Shown here: piece after piece, positions 27,339 through 37,023 of the stretch
Layout: each line of letters begins with the position of its first letter
Position numbering within the stretch: the first letter of the stretch is position 1
Assembly: GCA_033391075.1 (NCBI GenBank)
Contig: JAWPMV010000001.1
Location: forward strand, 7,998,001 to 8,062,000
Source of the DNA: Bacteroidia bacterium
GTDB lineage: Bacteria > Bacteroidota > Bacteroidia > J057
Direction: 5' to 3'
Length of the DNA stretch: 64,000 bases
Position numbers and translations under genes: made by a program
Notes under the pieces: model-generated
The model's input: only the letters and a program-made list of their open reading frames with translations
Told to the model about the DNA's origin: nothing
Databases searched by the model: none

Positions 27339-28778
27339 CTAGAACTGGAAATAGATGAATTGTTGCTGATTAAACTCTCCGAAATTCAGGATGATACTTA
27401 CCAGCATCACATAGACGGCCCAGCGGACAAAAAGAGGTTGAATAGAAATCCAGGTCCCCATAGATCGTTTTTCCTGAAAAACCTGTACTGTCAATAATAA
27501 ACCTATGGCCAGGAAGGAAAGTACGATTTCAAATCTATGTTCAGGTCTGAATATCCATCCAATATCGCCAGGTACCCAGACGAATAAATTCTGAATCAAC
27601 AGCAAGGCATCCGAAAGGGAGTTGGCTCTGAAGAATATCCAGGCGAAGCACACCAATGCAAAGGTGATACTCAGACTGAAGGCATCCTTCACAATTTTGG
27701 GAAGGGGATTGCTCAGTTCCTTCTCTTTCATATATCCTTTTGAGAAATTTTCTACTATGAGGTAGAAACCATGCAAGGCTCCCCAGATCACAAAGGTCCA
27801 GTTGGCACCATGCCAGAGTCCACTGATCAGAAAGGTCATGAAAAGATTATAGTACCAACGCCACTTTACCACTCGATTTCCCCCTAAAGGAATATAGACA
27901 TAGTCCCTGAACCAGGTTGAAAGGGAGATATGCCATCTGCGCCAAAATTCTCCGATGGAGCGTGAGAAATAAGGCCGCTCAAAATTCTTCATCAAATCAA
28001 AGCCCAACATACGAGCCACACCAATAGCTATATCTGAATAGCCGGAAAAGTCGCAGTAGATCTGGAAAGCAAAAAAGAAGGTTGCCAAAGCCACCGAGAG
28101 TCCATGAAAATTTTCCGGACTATTGTAGATCATATTTACGAAAAAGGCGAGGCGGTCTGCGATCACGACTTTTTTGAAAAGTCCCCAGGCTGCCAACCTC
28201 ATGCCACTCATCACCCGATCATAATCAAAGCTTTTTTTCTCCCGAAACTGGGGAAGCAGATTGCCGGATCGTTCGATAGGACCTGCGACCAATTGGGGAA
28301 AGAAAGAAACAAAGAGGGCAAATCTGCCCAGATGTTTTTCCGGATCAATCTTTCCATTGTAAACATCTATGGAATAGGAGAGGGTTTGAAAGGTGTAAAA
28401 GGAAATACCCACTGGTAGCAGGACTTCAAACAAGGGGGCTGAATAAGTGAGCCCCATTACATTCGCCAAACCTCCTACACTTTCACTAAAGAAATTGAAA
28501 TACTTGAATGAAAATAGAATCGACAGATTGGAGACGAGGCTGATATAGAGAAATTTCTTTCTCTTCTCCTTAAGGACTTCCTGCCCCATTTTGATCCCCA
28601 TAAAATAGTCTACCAGGGTAGACACTACGATCAGGAGGATATACTCCACCTTCCAGCTCATATAAAAGATATAGCTGGCTATCAGCAATAATAACCAGCG
28701 CCACTTATGAGGGGTCGTGAAATAGAGCAGAAATACTGCAGTAAAGAATACTACAAACTCGACGGAGTTAAATAGCAT
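27339..28778 (-). CDS. MBOAT family O-acyltransferase, AlgI-like (pair A)
   Basis: A 479-residue multi-pass membrane acyltransferase. The two family histidines are in SGLWHGANWTFVIWGALHG, and YCDFSGYSDIAIG and FWRRWHISLSTWFRDYVYIP are family blocks. AlgI-type proteins pass acetyl groups across the membrane for polysaccharide O-acetylation. The SGNH partner is 20 bp downstream. It is close to the MBOAT at 32454 and probably arose by duplication of the pair. Confidence 0.9.
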   Translation of the reverse strand: MLFNSVEFVVFFTAVFLLYFTTPHKWRWLLLLIASYIFYMSWKVEYILLIVVSTLVDYFMGIKMGQEVLKEKRKKFLYISLVSNLSILFSFKYFNFFSESVGGLANVMGLTYSAPLFEVLLPVGISFYTFQTLSYSIDVYNGKIDPEKHLGRFALFVSFFPQLVAGPIERSGNLLPQFREKKSFDYDRVMSGMRLAAWGLFKKVVIADRLAFFVNMIYNSPENFHGLSVALATFFFAFQIYCDFSGYSDIAIGVARMLGFDLMKNFERPYFSRSIGEFWRRWHISLSTWFRDYVYIPLGGNRVVKWRWYYNLFMTFLISGLWHGANWTFVIWGALHGFYLIVENFSKGYMKEKELSNPLPKIVKDAFSLSITFALVCFAWIFFRANSLSDALLLIQNLFVWVPGDIGWIFRPEHRFEIVLSFLAIGLLLTVQVFQEKRSMGTWISIQPLFVRWAVYVMLVSIILNFGEFNQQQFIYFQF

Positions 28779-28845
28779 GTTCGGGCGTTTCTTTGTTCGG
28801 ATTAAAGGTTCATCTTCTTCTCCGAAACTTCAATTGGAAAATGAA

Positions 28846-28879
28846 GGAATCCTGACAAAGCTATTTCTGCCAGGATTCC
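28846..28879 (-). terminator. Hairpin after subtilase gene
   Basis: GGAATCCTG (28846-28854) and CAGGATTCC (28871-28879) form a perfect 9-bp stem just 8 bp past the stop of the S8 protease. Downstream on the minus strand is T-rich but without a long run. Confidence 0.5.
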
Positions 28880-28887
28880 CGATATTT

Positions 28888-31164
28888 TTATTCTGTTATT
28901 ACAAACTTTCTGATCTCCTGCTTGGCCCCATCGGCATAAATCCGCAAGAGGTAAGAGCCTGCACTTAGATTTGATAGGTCCATGCTAAGGATCTCTGTTT
29001 CCAGACTGATCGTATAAGAATTCTGAACGAGGATCCTTCCTCTTACATCCATGATTCCTACTTCAACGGTCTTTCTTGCCATGTCGAAGATCTCTACATT
29101 GAGCTCATTTTTGGCAGGGATAGGAAACATGCGGGTGATCATCCCCAAATTTCCTGCGTCCATTGTTACTTCGATGGAGTTTGAATAATCAAGCGTTCCG
29201 TCAAAATCGACCTGACGAAGTCTGTAGATATTGCTACCAAAATTAGGTACTAAATCAGAGAAGGTATATCCCTGTGCATTGCTGCTGTTTCCGTTTCCTT
29301 CCACTCTTCCTATCGGACGGAAAAGTCCGTCAATTTCTTTTTCTACCAGGAAGTAATCATTATTGATTTCCAAAGCGGTTTCCCACTGAAGCTCAATACG
29401 CTGAACTTTGGCTTCTCCCGTAAACGACAGATACTCTACCGGAAGTCCGGGAGAAGGCGTAGCTGCCAGAACATCATCAGCCCTTAGCATACCATTTCCT
29501 TCCTGAGTTGCAAGCCCCCCCAAACCGGTGCGGGTATTGGCGAGCAGAAGATTGGTTACTTCTGTTGCAGTCAGGTTTGGATTTTTTGAAAGTACTAAAG
29601 CGGCAACTCCCGATACTTCTGCTGCTGCTACGGAGGTTCCTCCGAAGTAGCGGGTATATTTCATATTGGGATAATCAGAATTTGCTGCATTATTAGCTGC
29701 CTGATTATATCCATTGGTTTCACGATCCACGATCGCAACATTATTTTCTTTCGTAGCTGCCGGACTGGTTTGGCGTGAAGTCGGTGCCACAATGTCCAGT
29801 TCGGCGCCATAGTTGGCATAAGCGGGGAAATCGCCTCTCAGGTCAATGGCTCCAACAGCAATTACAGAAGTCAGCGATGCCGGATAGGCAACACAGTTGT
29901 AAGGGTTGTTGCCACCAGCAGCTCCAGGGCCTACTTCCTGTCCGGCAGAGAATACAACTAAACTTCCTTTGCCGGCTCTACCGTTTGTCTTTGCATTGGT
30001 GATAGCAGTTTCGATAGGGGCAAAAAGTGCAGTAGAAGTACAAGTGTTCAATACCCAGGAGTTGTTGATTACATCGGCTCCATTGAGATATGCCCAATTG
30101 ATTCCATCTGCCAGATAACCGATATCGGTAGCATCTGTTTCATCTACGGCTCCTGCATTGGTAAAGGCACAAACGGACATCAACTCACATTCCGGACAAA
30201 TTCCGGCAACTCCGATGGTATTATGAGAAGCTGCTATTACACCAGCTACACCCTGGCCATGTGCACCGGGATCTTCCTGAGGAACACCTCCAGCTATCAA
30301 GCCCGGATCAGGTGTATAACCTGCAACGATACGGCTTCCGCCGCCTCCATTGTCATCATTTAGGTCTTCATGAGCCTCTACTCCCTGATCAATCACTGCT
30401 ACTTTGATAGTGGATGATCCGATGGTTTCGCACCAGGCTTCAGGAGCATTGATATCCCAGTCAGCGATACCTGCTGACCAAAAGCCCAATTCAATAGGGT
30501 TTTGACCAGTATTGTTGAGGTAATATTGCTTTCCATAAAGGGAATCATTAGGCGTCACAGGCGTGCCTGTTTGGATGCTCTGAGGCAAAACAGTTACCGC
30601 AAAATTGGGCTGTGCCCATGCTACTTTGCCGCTTTCATATAACTGATTGGCCAAAGGCAAAATCGCCTGTATGTCATTTATCTCAAGTTCATTGGAGGTT
30701 TCTGCTGATTCTCTGATCAATTTTGCCCCACTATATTCTGCCCAAATAGGTGCTACCTCTTCCATGGAAACTCCCTCTTTCAGGATGAAACGGACTTTAT
30801 GGGTAAACCAGATGGGCATACCCGTATCCAATTCTACTCCCCAATGAGCGCTTCTAAGTTGAGTAGGGTCAATACCCAGCTTCTCAACCATTTGATAAGG
30901 GTTTAAGCCATAGTCAGCATCAAATTCAAAAATGAAACGTTGTTTCTGCAGTTGATCTGTGCCTCTTACTACGCGAAGTCCACGATGTTTGGTGAAGTTC
31001 AATTCATTCTTCGAAAGGGGCTGATTGAAATACAAGCAAAGCGAAGTTCTTTTCTCAATGACAGGTACCTTCTGGTCGTCAGAATTCCAGAAGTACTTAT
31101 CCTGGGCATGTGTTGCGCTCAAGCAAAGCCATGATAGGACTGCTAACAGTAAAAATTTCTTCAT
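28888..31164 (-). CDS. Subtilisin-like S8 protease with type IX secretion tail
   Basis: A 758-residue secreted protease. The ATG gives a signal peptide cut after ATHAQ; an in-frame TTG eight codons upstream is unlikely. An inhibitor-like prodomain spans about 25-200. The S8 triad is Asp259 (VAVIDQGVE), His302 (GAHGQGVAG) and Ser511 (GGTSVAA). Where most subtilases have an oxyanion-hole Asn (AGN), this has AGQ. The last ~80 residues form a Por sorting domain (FPIPAKNELNVEIFD to SAGSYLLRIYADG), so it goes out through the type IX system. It lies between two MBOAT/SGNH pairs. Confidence 0.9.
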   Translation of the reverse strand: MKKFLLLAVLSWLCLSATHAQDKYFWNSDDQKVPVIEKRTSLCLYFNQPLSKNELNFTKHRGLRVVRGTDQLQKQRFIFEFDADYGLNPYQMVEKLGIDPTQLRSAHWGVELDTGMPIWFTHKVRFILKEGVSMEEVAPIWAEYSGAKLIRESAETSNELEINDIQAILPLANQLYESGKVAWAQPNFAVTVLPQSIQTGTPVTPNDSLYGKQYYLNNTGQNPIELGFWSAGIADWDINAPEAWCETIGSSTIKVAVIDQGVEAHEDLNDDNGGGGSRIVAGYTPDPGLIAGGVPQEDPGAHGQGVAGVIAASHNTIGVAGICPECELMSVCAFTNAGAVDETDATDIGYLADGINWAYLNGADVINNSWVLNTCTSTALFAPIETAITNAKTNGRAGKGSLVVFSAGQEVGPGAAGGNNPYNCVAYPASLTSVIAVGAIDLRGDFPAYANYGAELDIVAPTSRQTSPAATKENNVAIVDRETNGYNQAANNAANSDYPNMKYTRYFGGTSVAAAEVSGVAALVLSKNPNLTATEVTNLLLANTRTGLGGLATQEGNGMLRADDVLAATPSPGLPVEYLSFTGEAKVQRIELQWETALEINNDYFLVEKEIDGLFRPIGRVEGNGNSSNAQGYTFSDLVPNFGSNIYRLRQVDFDGTLDYSNSIEVTMDAGNLGMITRMFPIPAKNELNVEIFDMARKTVEVGIMDVRGRILVQNSYTISLETEILSMDLSNLSAGSYLLRIYADGAKQEIRKFVITE

Positions 31165-31413
31165 TACAGAGATTATAATTATTCCCAAACTATGTTAGAG
31201 GCAAGAAGATATAGGAGTATACCTGCCTTGAATATCGATAATTTGTATTGTGGATTTTGTTGCTTTTTCCTCAATGGTTAAATGTTGAGGATGAGTGGAG
31301 TATTTGCCTGATAGACAAAAACTTCGCTCAAAAAGGCATAGCATTGAAATGCCTGCAAGAATAGAAGAGGGTGAACTAAAAAAGGAAGCCATAGGTCTCT
31401 TTTTTAGCTTACA

Positions 31414-31421
31414 CAAAGATA
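31414..31421 (-). promoter_or_regulatory. Possible -7 box of the subtilase gene
   Basis: TATCTTTG on the minus strand fits TAnnTTTG. It would give a leader of roughly 240 bases before the subtilase. The rest of 31165-31475 holds no convincing gene. Confidence 0.4.
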
Positions 31422-31475
31422 AATAACAGATGTAAGAAATTTTGGTTTTTCGTATGAATTGCGACTAATGCAGGA

Positions 31476-32441
31476 TTAACGGCGAGAGCCAGCCAGATTT
31501 GATAACGTTTCTTTTCGATCGATATTTCGGATCAGTTCTTCGGTGAAAATACCTGCTCCTTTCTCATTGAGGTGATTGGAATCGAAGAAATCGCCAATTA
31601 CAAAGCGGTCGTCAAAGGTGTGGTTGAAATAGCTGATCTCATATTCATGGGCCAAAGAATCAACCTTTTGAACCATCAACTCATAGCGCTCCTGTTTGAC
31701 GGTTTCCATATAGGACTTATACATGGGCAGAGAAACCAGGTATATTTCAATATCAGACTCTTTGCAGGCTTCGATGATCCGGGCAATATGATTCAGGTTT
31801 TCGGGAATCAGTTTTTCGTCATAATAGGAGTCATGAATGGCCCCTGTAGTCTTGCCGCTTGCTTCGGGATCTTTAGGAGCATCATCTCCCACATACCATC
31901 CGTATTCATCACTTTCCACCAAATCATCCTCTCCCTGATAATAGGCAAGGGTTCTGTCTACAGATCTTTTAACAGTAAAAAGAGAAACCAGGCTGAATCT
32001 ACGGGGAGCCAGTTTATTGATGAATGCTTTACTCCCGTAAAAATAGGCGAAATGATAACTCTTATTGAATACTCCCGGATTGAGGTAGGCCTCAGTTCCC
32101 AGGGAAGAATAACTTATGGGAAGAATCAATCGCTTTAGTTTAGGCATATCCTGATGATACTTTTCGAAAAGAAAGCGATCAAAGTATAAGGTTTGAGCAG
32201 TCGAAGCCAGATTGAAAGCTTTGCCTTCAAACATGGAGGGATTGATGCCCATATAACTATGCGAAGTTCCCAGAATCAGGCTTTCTATGGACCCCAGTTT
32301 TGACTCCAGCATTTCTTTTTTGTGCGAATAGTCATTGGGTAACTTTCGCTGTGTGATCTCCAGACTCAGCATCAGGATCAGGATGGGAGATAAATAGATC
32401 ATCACCCGGCTAAAAAACTGTATAACTGCTTTTTGCTCCAT
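31476..32441 (-). CDS. SGNH-fold acetylation partner protein (pair B)
   Basis: A 321-residue protein with an N-terminal membrane helix (residues 9-25). The SGNH-like motifs are SLILGTSHSYMG (block I serine region) and FFDSNHLNEKG (Asp-His). It follows an MBOAT gene by 12 bp, repeating the layout of pair A. It is likely the extracytoplasmic acyl-transfer partner. Sequence similarity to the pair A partner is low outside the motifs, so the two may act on different sugars or positions. Confidence 0.65.
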   Translation of the reverse strand: MEQKAVIQFFSRVMIYLSPILILMLSLEITQRKLPNDYSHKKEMLESKLGSIESLILGTSHSYMGINPSMFEGKAFNLASTAQTLYFDRFLFEKYHQDMPKLKRLILPISYSSLGTEAYLNPGVFNKSYHFAYFYGSKAFINKLAPRRFSLVSLFTVKRSVDRTLAYYQGEDDLVESDEYGWYVGDDAPKDPEASGKTTGAIHDSYYDEKLIPENLNHIARIIEACKESDIEIYLVSLPMYKSYMETVKQERYELMVQKVDSLAHEYEISYFNHTFDDRFVIGDFFDSNHLNEKGAGIFTEELIRNIDRKETLSNLAGSRR

Positions 32442-32453
32442 TTCTTTATCCTG

Positions 32454-33896
32454 CTAAAACTGAAAATAAACGAATGCCCTGCGATCATAATTGAAATACA
32501 AAATGACCAGCGCCAATCCATAATACACTCCCCATCGCAAAAGGGGATGCCATTCTGCGATCTGAAGAGGGAATACCTTTTTCTTATACATCATCAACCA
32601 TTCCACGCCCATAAAAAGAATCAACCAATAGAGTTCCTTTCGATAAATATTAGGGAAGCTAAACAAGGAACTACTAAACATATGGGAGAAATAGCTCATT
32701 GCATAACTGACACTTTCTGAAAAGAAGAAGACCAGGGCCAGCAAATTCAAGGTTAGGGTTATCCCCATCTGCAATGCCGCACGAAAAGTCCCATTGAGAG
32801 TAAAAGGCGGACGCGTATGCTGGATTTTGGAACGTAGCTTGGGCCAAATCAAATAGGGAACCTGAAAAAGTCCGTGAAGCAAGCCCCAGATCACAAAGGT
32901 CCAGTTAGCCCCATGCCATAAGCCACTGACCGTGAAGGTCAGGATGTAATTTCTAACAACGATCCATTTATCACTAACTACCTTTCCCTTACTCATAGAA
33001 AGGAAAACATAGTCTTTGAACCAGGTGGTCAGCGAAATATGCCATCTCCTCCAGAAGTCCAGCATATCGCGGGCGAAGAAGGGATAGTTGAAATTTCGCA
33101 TGAGGTTGAAGCCTAGCATACGAGCCGTACCTATGGCCATATCTGAATAGCCAGAGAAATCACAATAAAGTTGGATCGCAAAGAATATCACGCCCATGGC
33201 AAGGACACTGCCACTCATGGTCTCATGGTAGCCGATAATATTGTCCACAGCTAATCCCAGGGTATCGGCCATCACAACCTTCTTGAAAAGGCCCCAGAGC
33301 ACCTGTCTTAGCCCATCTTTGGCTTTGACGATGTCAAACTTTCTGCTTTTGAAAAATTGCGGCAGAAGATTGCTGGCTCTTTCAATAGGTCCGGCAATCA
33401 ATTGAGGGAAGAAACTGACAAAGGCCAGAAAAGGAACCAGTTCTTTGCTTGCCTTGAATCTTCCTCTATACACATCGATGGTATAGCTGAGTGTCTGAAA
33501 AGTATAAAAGCTGATTCCTACTGGCAAGACAATGCTTGTGCTCCTTTCATTGAGTTGATATCCAAACATGCTAAACATGTCGATGAAGGAATCAACGAAA
33601 AAGCCGTAGTACTTAAATACCCCCAGTAAACCCAGGTTGATAAACAGGCTCAGGAAGAGCCATGCTTGCTTATGTTTTTTATGCTCGGTTTTTGAGATTT
33701 GATTGGCTACGAAAAAATCCGTCAGGGAGCTTCCTAATACGAGACTCAGAAAGCGCCAATCCCACCAACCGTAGAACATATAGCTCGCTACGAGGATGAG
33801 GATGTTCTGCGCACGGAGATTTTTATTCGTCGCAAACCAATAGAGAAGGAAAACCGCTATATAAAGTATGGAAAACTCTAAGGTGTTATATAGCAT
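32454..33896 (-). CDS. MBOAT family O-acyltransferase, AlgI-like (pair B)
   Basis: A 480-residue multi-pass protein, clearly paralogous to the MBOAT of pair A: both start with MLxNxxEF, share PVGISFYTFQTLSY, and have SGLWHGANWTFVIWG with the family histidines. The final Q-F (VYFQF here, IYFQF in pair A) is also shared. It lies 103 bp after the O-antigen ligase-like gene, at the end of the EPS operon, so EPS O-acetylation is the probable role. Confidence 0.9.
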   Translation of the reverse strand: MLYNTLEFSILYIAVFLLYWFATNKNLRAQNILILVASYMFYGWWDWRFLSLVLGSSLTDFFVANQISKTEHKKHKQAWLFLSLFINLGLLGVFKYYGFFVDSFIDMFSMFGYQLNERSTSIVLPVGISFYTFQTLSYTIDVYRGRFKASKELVPFLAFVSFFPQLIAGPIERASNLLPQFFKSRKFDIVKAKDGLRQVLWGLFKKVVMADTLGLAVDNIIGYHETMSGSVLAMGVIFFAIQLYCDFSGYSDMAIGTARMLGFNLMRNFNYPFFARDMLDFWRRWHISLTTWFKDYVFLSMSKGKVVSDKWIVVRNYILTFTVSGLWHGANWTFVIWGLLHGLFQVPYLIWPKLRSKIQHTRPPFTLNGTFRAALQMGITLTLNLLALVFFFSESVSYAMSYFSHMFSSSLFSFPNIYRKELYWLILFMGVEWLMMYKKKVFPLQIAEWHPLLRWGVYYGLALVILYFNYDRRAFVYFQF

Positions 33897-33999
33897 GCGG
33901 CTGAATCAGCTTTTGCTCACAAGTTGCCTTATTTCGACTAATTTTTCCTGCTGCTTTGGGCTAAACCGTTACATAGAATACCTAAATGGCCAATTTGCA

Positions 34000-35520
34000 T
34001 TATTCAATCAAATATGCACTCCTGTCTTCGGGCCATCTGATGTTGCCAATTCGGATGATTACGGCGATAGAAATGTAAAACATGATGCTATTTGGAAGCT
34101 GTGTAATGGCTTGCTGAGGATAATGCGCAAGAATCATGGCAAATAGAAATCCAAAGAAAGCCAGGGCGTAACGTTTGGAAGAGTCCTTTTTCGCTCCGAA
34201 ATAGGTTCTCACAGCCGTCCATAAAATAGCTGCCATAAAGGTGCAGAAGAATAGCAAACCTATCCATCCGGTTTCTACTCCCAGTCTTACGTAACCACTA
34301 TCAGGAGGGAATTGTGATAAGAGTCTTTCTGGAGCAAATCTCTGGCCCCAGATTCCTGTTGTGCCTAAACCGTTTCCTATCGGATAATCTTTTATGATTG
34401 GCTGTATATATGCCTGATTCTGTTCGCGGGTTTGAAAGGACTCCGTAGTTTCTGGATTAAAGGCTGTGCGGAGCCTTAAAATCTGAGTATTGTCAGTGGG
34501 AACAACGAGCAAACCTAAGCCAATCAGTAGGACAACGCCACTACTGATAAACATTTCCTTTTTGGGATTCATGGCAGTCATGAAAAATAGGCCTGCAGGG
34601 AAAATAATATAAGCGGTACGTGTACCTGAGAATATCATGGCTACCAGCATAAGACTTGCCAGCACGCCCAGGATGATTCTTTTTACGATGTCCAGCTTTT
34701 TATCATAAATGAAAGGGATGCACATGAGTGCACTGGCTGCCATCATGATTCCAAATACGGTCGGATCAGAAAAGAAAGAGAAAACCCTGAATCGATCTGC
34801 AACGAAAAAGAGTTCGAAAATTTCCGGATCATCCATGACCCAATCATATTCAAATGCTGCAAATCCCCAGATCTCCTGCTTTAATCCATACAAAGCTCCC
34901 AAACTCGCCAATCCGATCCATAAGCGAAGTAGATTTCGGATATAGATAGGTCTGTCAAGCACATAAAGCGCCACAAAATAGATCAGCATGAGAAAGGCAA
35001 TATGCCTGACGGTATACACCCAGGGAATGATCGAACTGGGATGAGGATTTAAGCCCTGAAAAAGACTGAATCCGATCCAAAACAGGACAAATGCACTTAA
35101 GGGATGTTTGATAAAGGATAAATCCCTTTCGCGGGTTTGCTTTACCAGTAAACCAAAAATAAGAGCTAAGACACTGGCATCTATATAAACTCCCAAGGGA
35201 ACAGCATCATCTATAAATCGTTTTACCCCCAAAACAAAAACCGAGGCTATGAGGGTCATGAATAAGCCAAATCGCAAATGAAATACAGATGCAATCAAGG
35301 CGGGTAAACCAATCGACATCCCCAAGAGGAAAAAAGCAGTATCAACTCCTCCTTTTCCAATGAAGTATGCCAGGGCAAATCCGATACACATGAAGATCAG
35401 ATAGCCGAGTGGCGAATCAAAACGATCAATGATAAATTCCTGATAGAGCTTCCTTTTCAGTTCAGAGACGGGGTGGTCTTTGATGGGCTCTTGCCCTAAA
35501 TTAAATAAGGTTCGCTGCAT
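34000..35520 (-). CDS. O-antigen ligase/polymerase family protein (Wzy/WaaL-like)
   Basis: A 506-residue inner-membrane protein with about 12 helices and a periplasmic loop typical of the Wzy_C family (residues 350-420, GNGLGTTGIWGQRFAPERLL and GYVRLGVETGWIGLLFF). It either polymerises flipped repeat units or ligates glycan to lipid. Given the flippase, chain-length proteins and phosphoglycosyl transferase nearby, a Wzy-like polymerase role is favoured (inference). A 42-residue membrane protein is 48 bp upstream. Confidence 0.8.
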   Translation of the reverse strand: MQRTLFNLGQEPIKDHPVSELKRKLYQEFIIDRFDSPLGYLIFMCIGFALAYFIGKGGVDTAFFLLGMSIGLPALIASVFHLRFGLFMTLIASVFVLGVKRFIDDAVPLGVYIDASVLALIFGLLVKQTRERDLSFIKHPLSAFVLFWIGFSLFQGLNPHPSSIIPWVYTVRHIAFLMLIYFVALYVLDRPIYIRNLLRLWIGLASLGALYGLKQEIWGFAAFEYDWVMDDPEIFELFFVADRFRVFSFFSDPTVFGIMMAASALMCIPFIYDKKLDIVKRIILGVLASLMLVAMIFSGTRTAYIIFPAGLFFMTAMNPKKEMFISSGVVLLIGLGLLVVPTDNTQILRLRTAFNPETTESFQTREQNQAYIQPIIKDYPIGNGLGTTGIWGQRFAPERLLSQFPPDSGYVRLGVETGWIGLLFFCTFMAAILWTAVRTYFGAKKDSSKRYALAFFGFLFAMILAHYPQQAITQLPNSIMFYISIAVIIRIGNIRWPEDRSAYLIE

Positions 35521-35568
35521 AAGGAATAAAGCTGGACCTGCTTGAAGGTCGGGATAAATGATTTCTTG

Positions 35569-35697
35569 TTAGAAGAAAACAATTTTAACGAAAAATCCCA
35601 GACAAATGATGACGCAGACAGATAATAGGATAAATTCCTGGACTCTTTCAAAATTCGAGAGAACAAACTTCCGTTCTCGAGGGTTCTTGGGCTCCAT
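35569..35697 (-). CDS. Small membrane protein in EPS operon (42 aa)
   Basis: A short open frame, ATG to TAA, of 42 residues. The N-terminal half is charged (MEPKNPRERKFVLSNFERVQ) and the second half is one hydrophobic helix (about residues 22-42, ending KIVFF). It sits in a 297-bp gap between the GT4-like gene and the Wzy/WaaL-like gene, on the same strand, 48 bp before the latter. The clean layout of a charged head plus one helix suggests a real small protein, perhaps a subunit of the polymerase. It has no recognised family. Confidence 0.55.
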   Translation of the reverse strand: MEPKNPRERKFVLSNFERVQEFILLSVCVIICLGFFVKIVFF

Positions 35698-35817
35698 TAC
35701 TTTTATTAAATAGCTAAGGCGATTGAATGCGTATTCAATATACTTGAATTCTAGAGAAACTGCTTCTTATTTGGTATTATCCGACAGGATCACTTGCTCA
35801 ATGGTCAAAATATTACC

Positions 35818-37023
35818 CTAATGTGAATGATCCAAAAATACCTGTAGTTCCGATGCTCTGGAATCCCAACTATGCTGGCTAGCAACTGAGCTTCTCTTTA
35901 GTCTCAACGACTTTGTGTCCTCCTGAATTGCTTTCTCTATTAACTTTCCAAAGGAAAAATGGTTTTGGGCGAGAAAGATTTCTTTCTGGAAAGCATCTAT
36001 ATCTGCTGAAAAGGAGCTGCTAATTACCGGAATTCCTGCTGAGAGGTACTCATGGATCTTTAAGGGGTAGATAGCGGCGGTAAGGGCATTTACTTTGAAG
36101 GGGATGATGGCTGCCGAGGCATGTTGGAAATAGGGCAGAAGTTGTCTCTGGGGAATGGCACCTGTGAAGTGGACCTGATCATATTTTTCCAAAACCGGAT
36201 CGTAGTGATTGCCCTTGGGACCAATGAAAACAAAGCGAAAATGCGGGTATTCCTGAACTACTTTTTCCAATAAGTCAAAATCGATCCGTAACCCAATCGC
36301 TCCTACATAGAGGACTATTTTTTGATCCCTTTCTCCAAAAATGTCTGGACGCTCGAAGGTTTTTTCCAGTGCCTGCTGAAAAAAAGAACTTTCGGCAGCA
36401 TTGGGGAGGAAACTTACTTCCTTTTGGGTGTATTTGTTTAATTCATCTCTGAGTGCTGAAGAGGTCGTCAGTATATGATCCATTTTTGGCAGAAGCTCCT
36501 TTTCGAGATAGCTTCCATGCTTTTGGATATAGACAGACTCCGAAATTTTATCTACCGAATAATAGCTGGCTGAAAGTGAATCGGGCAATTCTTCTCGAGA
36601 GATGGGATAAAAAGGATTAAAGATATTGAGGAAATGAAAGGATGCTATCGATTGCCTTTTCAGAGTTTTCCGAATAAATCTTTTCATCCTATGCTGATTG
36701 ATCCGGGAAAACAAATTATAGAGCTTTCCCTTCGGTAGCCAATTGATGGGGAGCATCAGAGGAGCTATGCAAATATGGAGTTGGGGAAAGTCATCCAGAG
36801 GATTGCTAATTGTTCCTTGGGCCAGAATCAGGGCTTTCCATCTTCTACGGATTTGAGCATTCTTGAGGCCAAGGATAAAATCTTTCCAGGTGAAAGGATT
36901 GTCTATAAGAAAAACCCTTTGCTTTTTTGAAAGCGCTTTGGCGAGAGAAAATGCAGTGGAACTATAGGGAGCATCCCAACGGGCAAGCGCCAATATGAGC
37001 ATATCAGGAACCTTGCTGGGCAT
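35818..37023 (-). CDS. Glycosyltransferase, GT4-like
   Basis: A 401-residue GT-B enzyme without membrane helices. The C-terminal half carries the donor-site blocks VLYVGAIGLRIDFDLLEKV, FVFIGPKGNHYD and KIHEYLSAGIPVISS, the last with the Glu that contacts the nucleotide sugar. It overlaps the start side of the flippase gene by 20 bp, so the two are translated together. It probably adds a sugar to the EPS repeat unit. Confidence 0.85.
   Translation of the reverse strand: MPSKVPDMLILALARWDAPYSSTAFSLAKALSKKQRVFLIDNPFTWKDFILGLKNAQIRRRWKALILAQGTISNPLDDFPQLHICIAPLMLPINWLPKGKLYNLFSRINQHRMKRFIRKTLKRQSIASFHFLNIFNPFYPISREELPDSLSASYYSVDKISESVYIQKHGSYLEKELLPKMDHILTTSSALRDELNKYTQKEVSFLPNAAESSFFQQALEKTFERPDIFGERDQKIVLYVGAIGLRIDFDLLEKVVQEYPHFRFVFIGPKGNHYDPVLEKYDQVHFTGAIPQRQLLPYFQHASAAIIPFKVNALTAAIYPLKIHEYLSAGIPVISSSFSADIDAFQKEIFLAQNHFSFGKLIEKAIQEDTKSLRLKRSSVASQHSWDSRASELQVFLDHSH

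Noticed and set aside
31195-31416. 73-residue minus-strand frame before the subtilase
   Set aside because: Its start overlaps the likely -7 box, it has no recognisable domain, and it is better explained as the subtilase leader.
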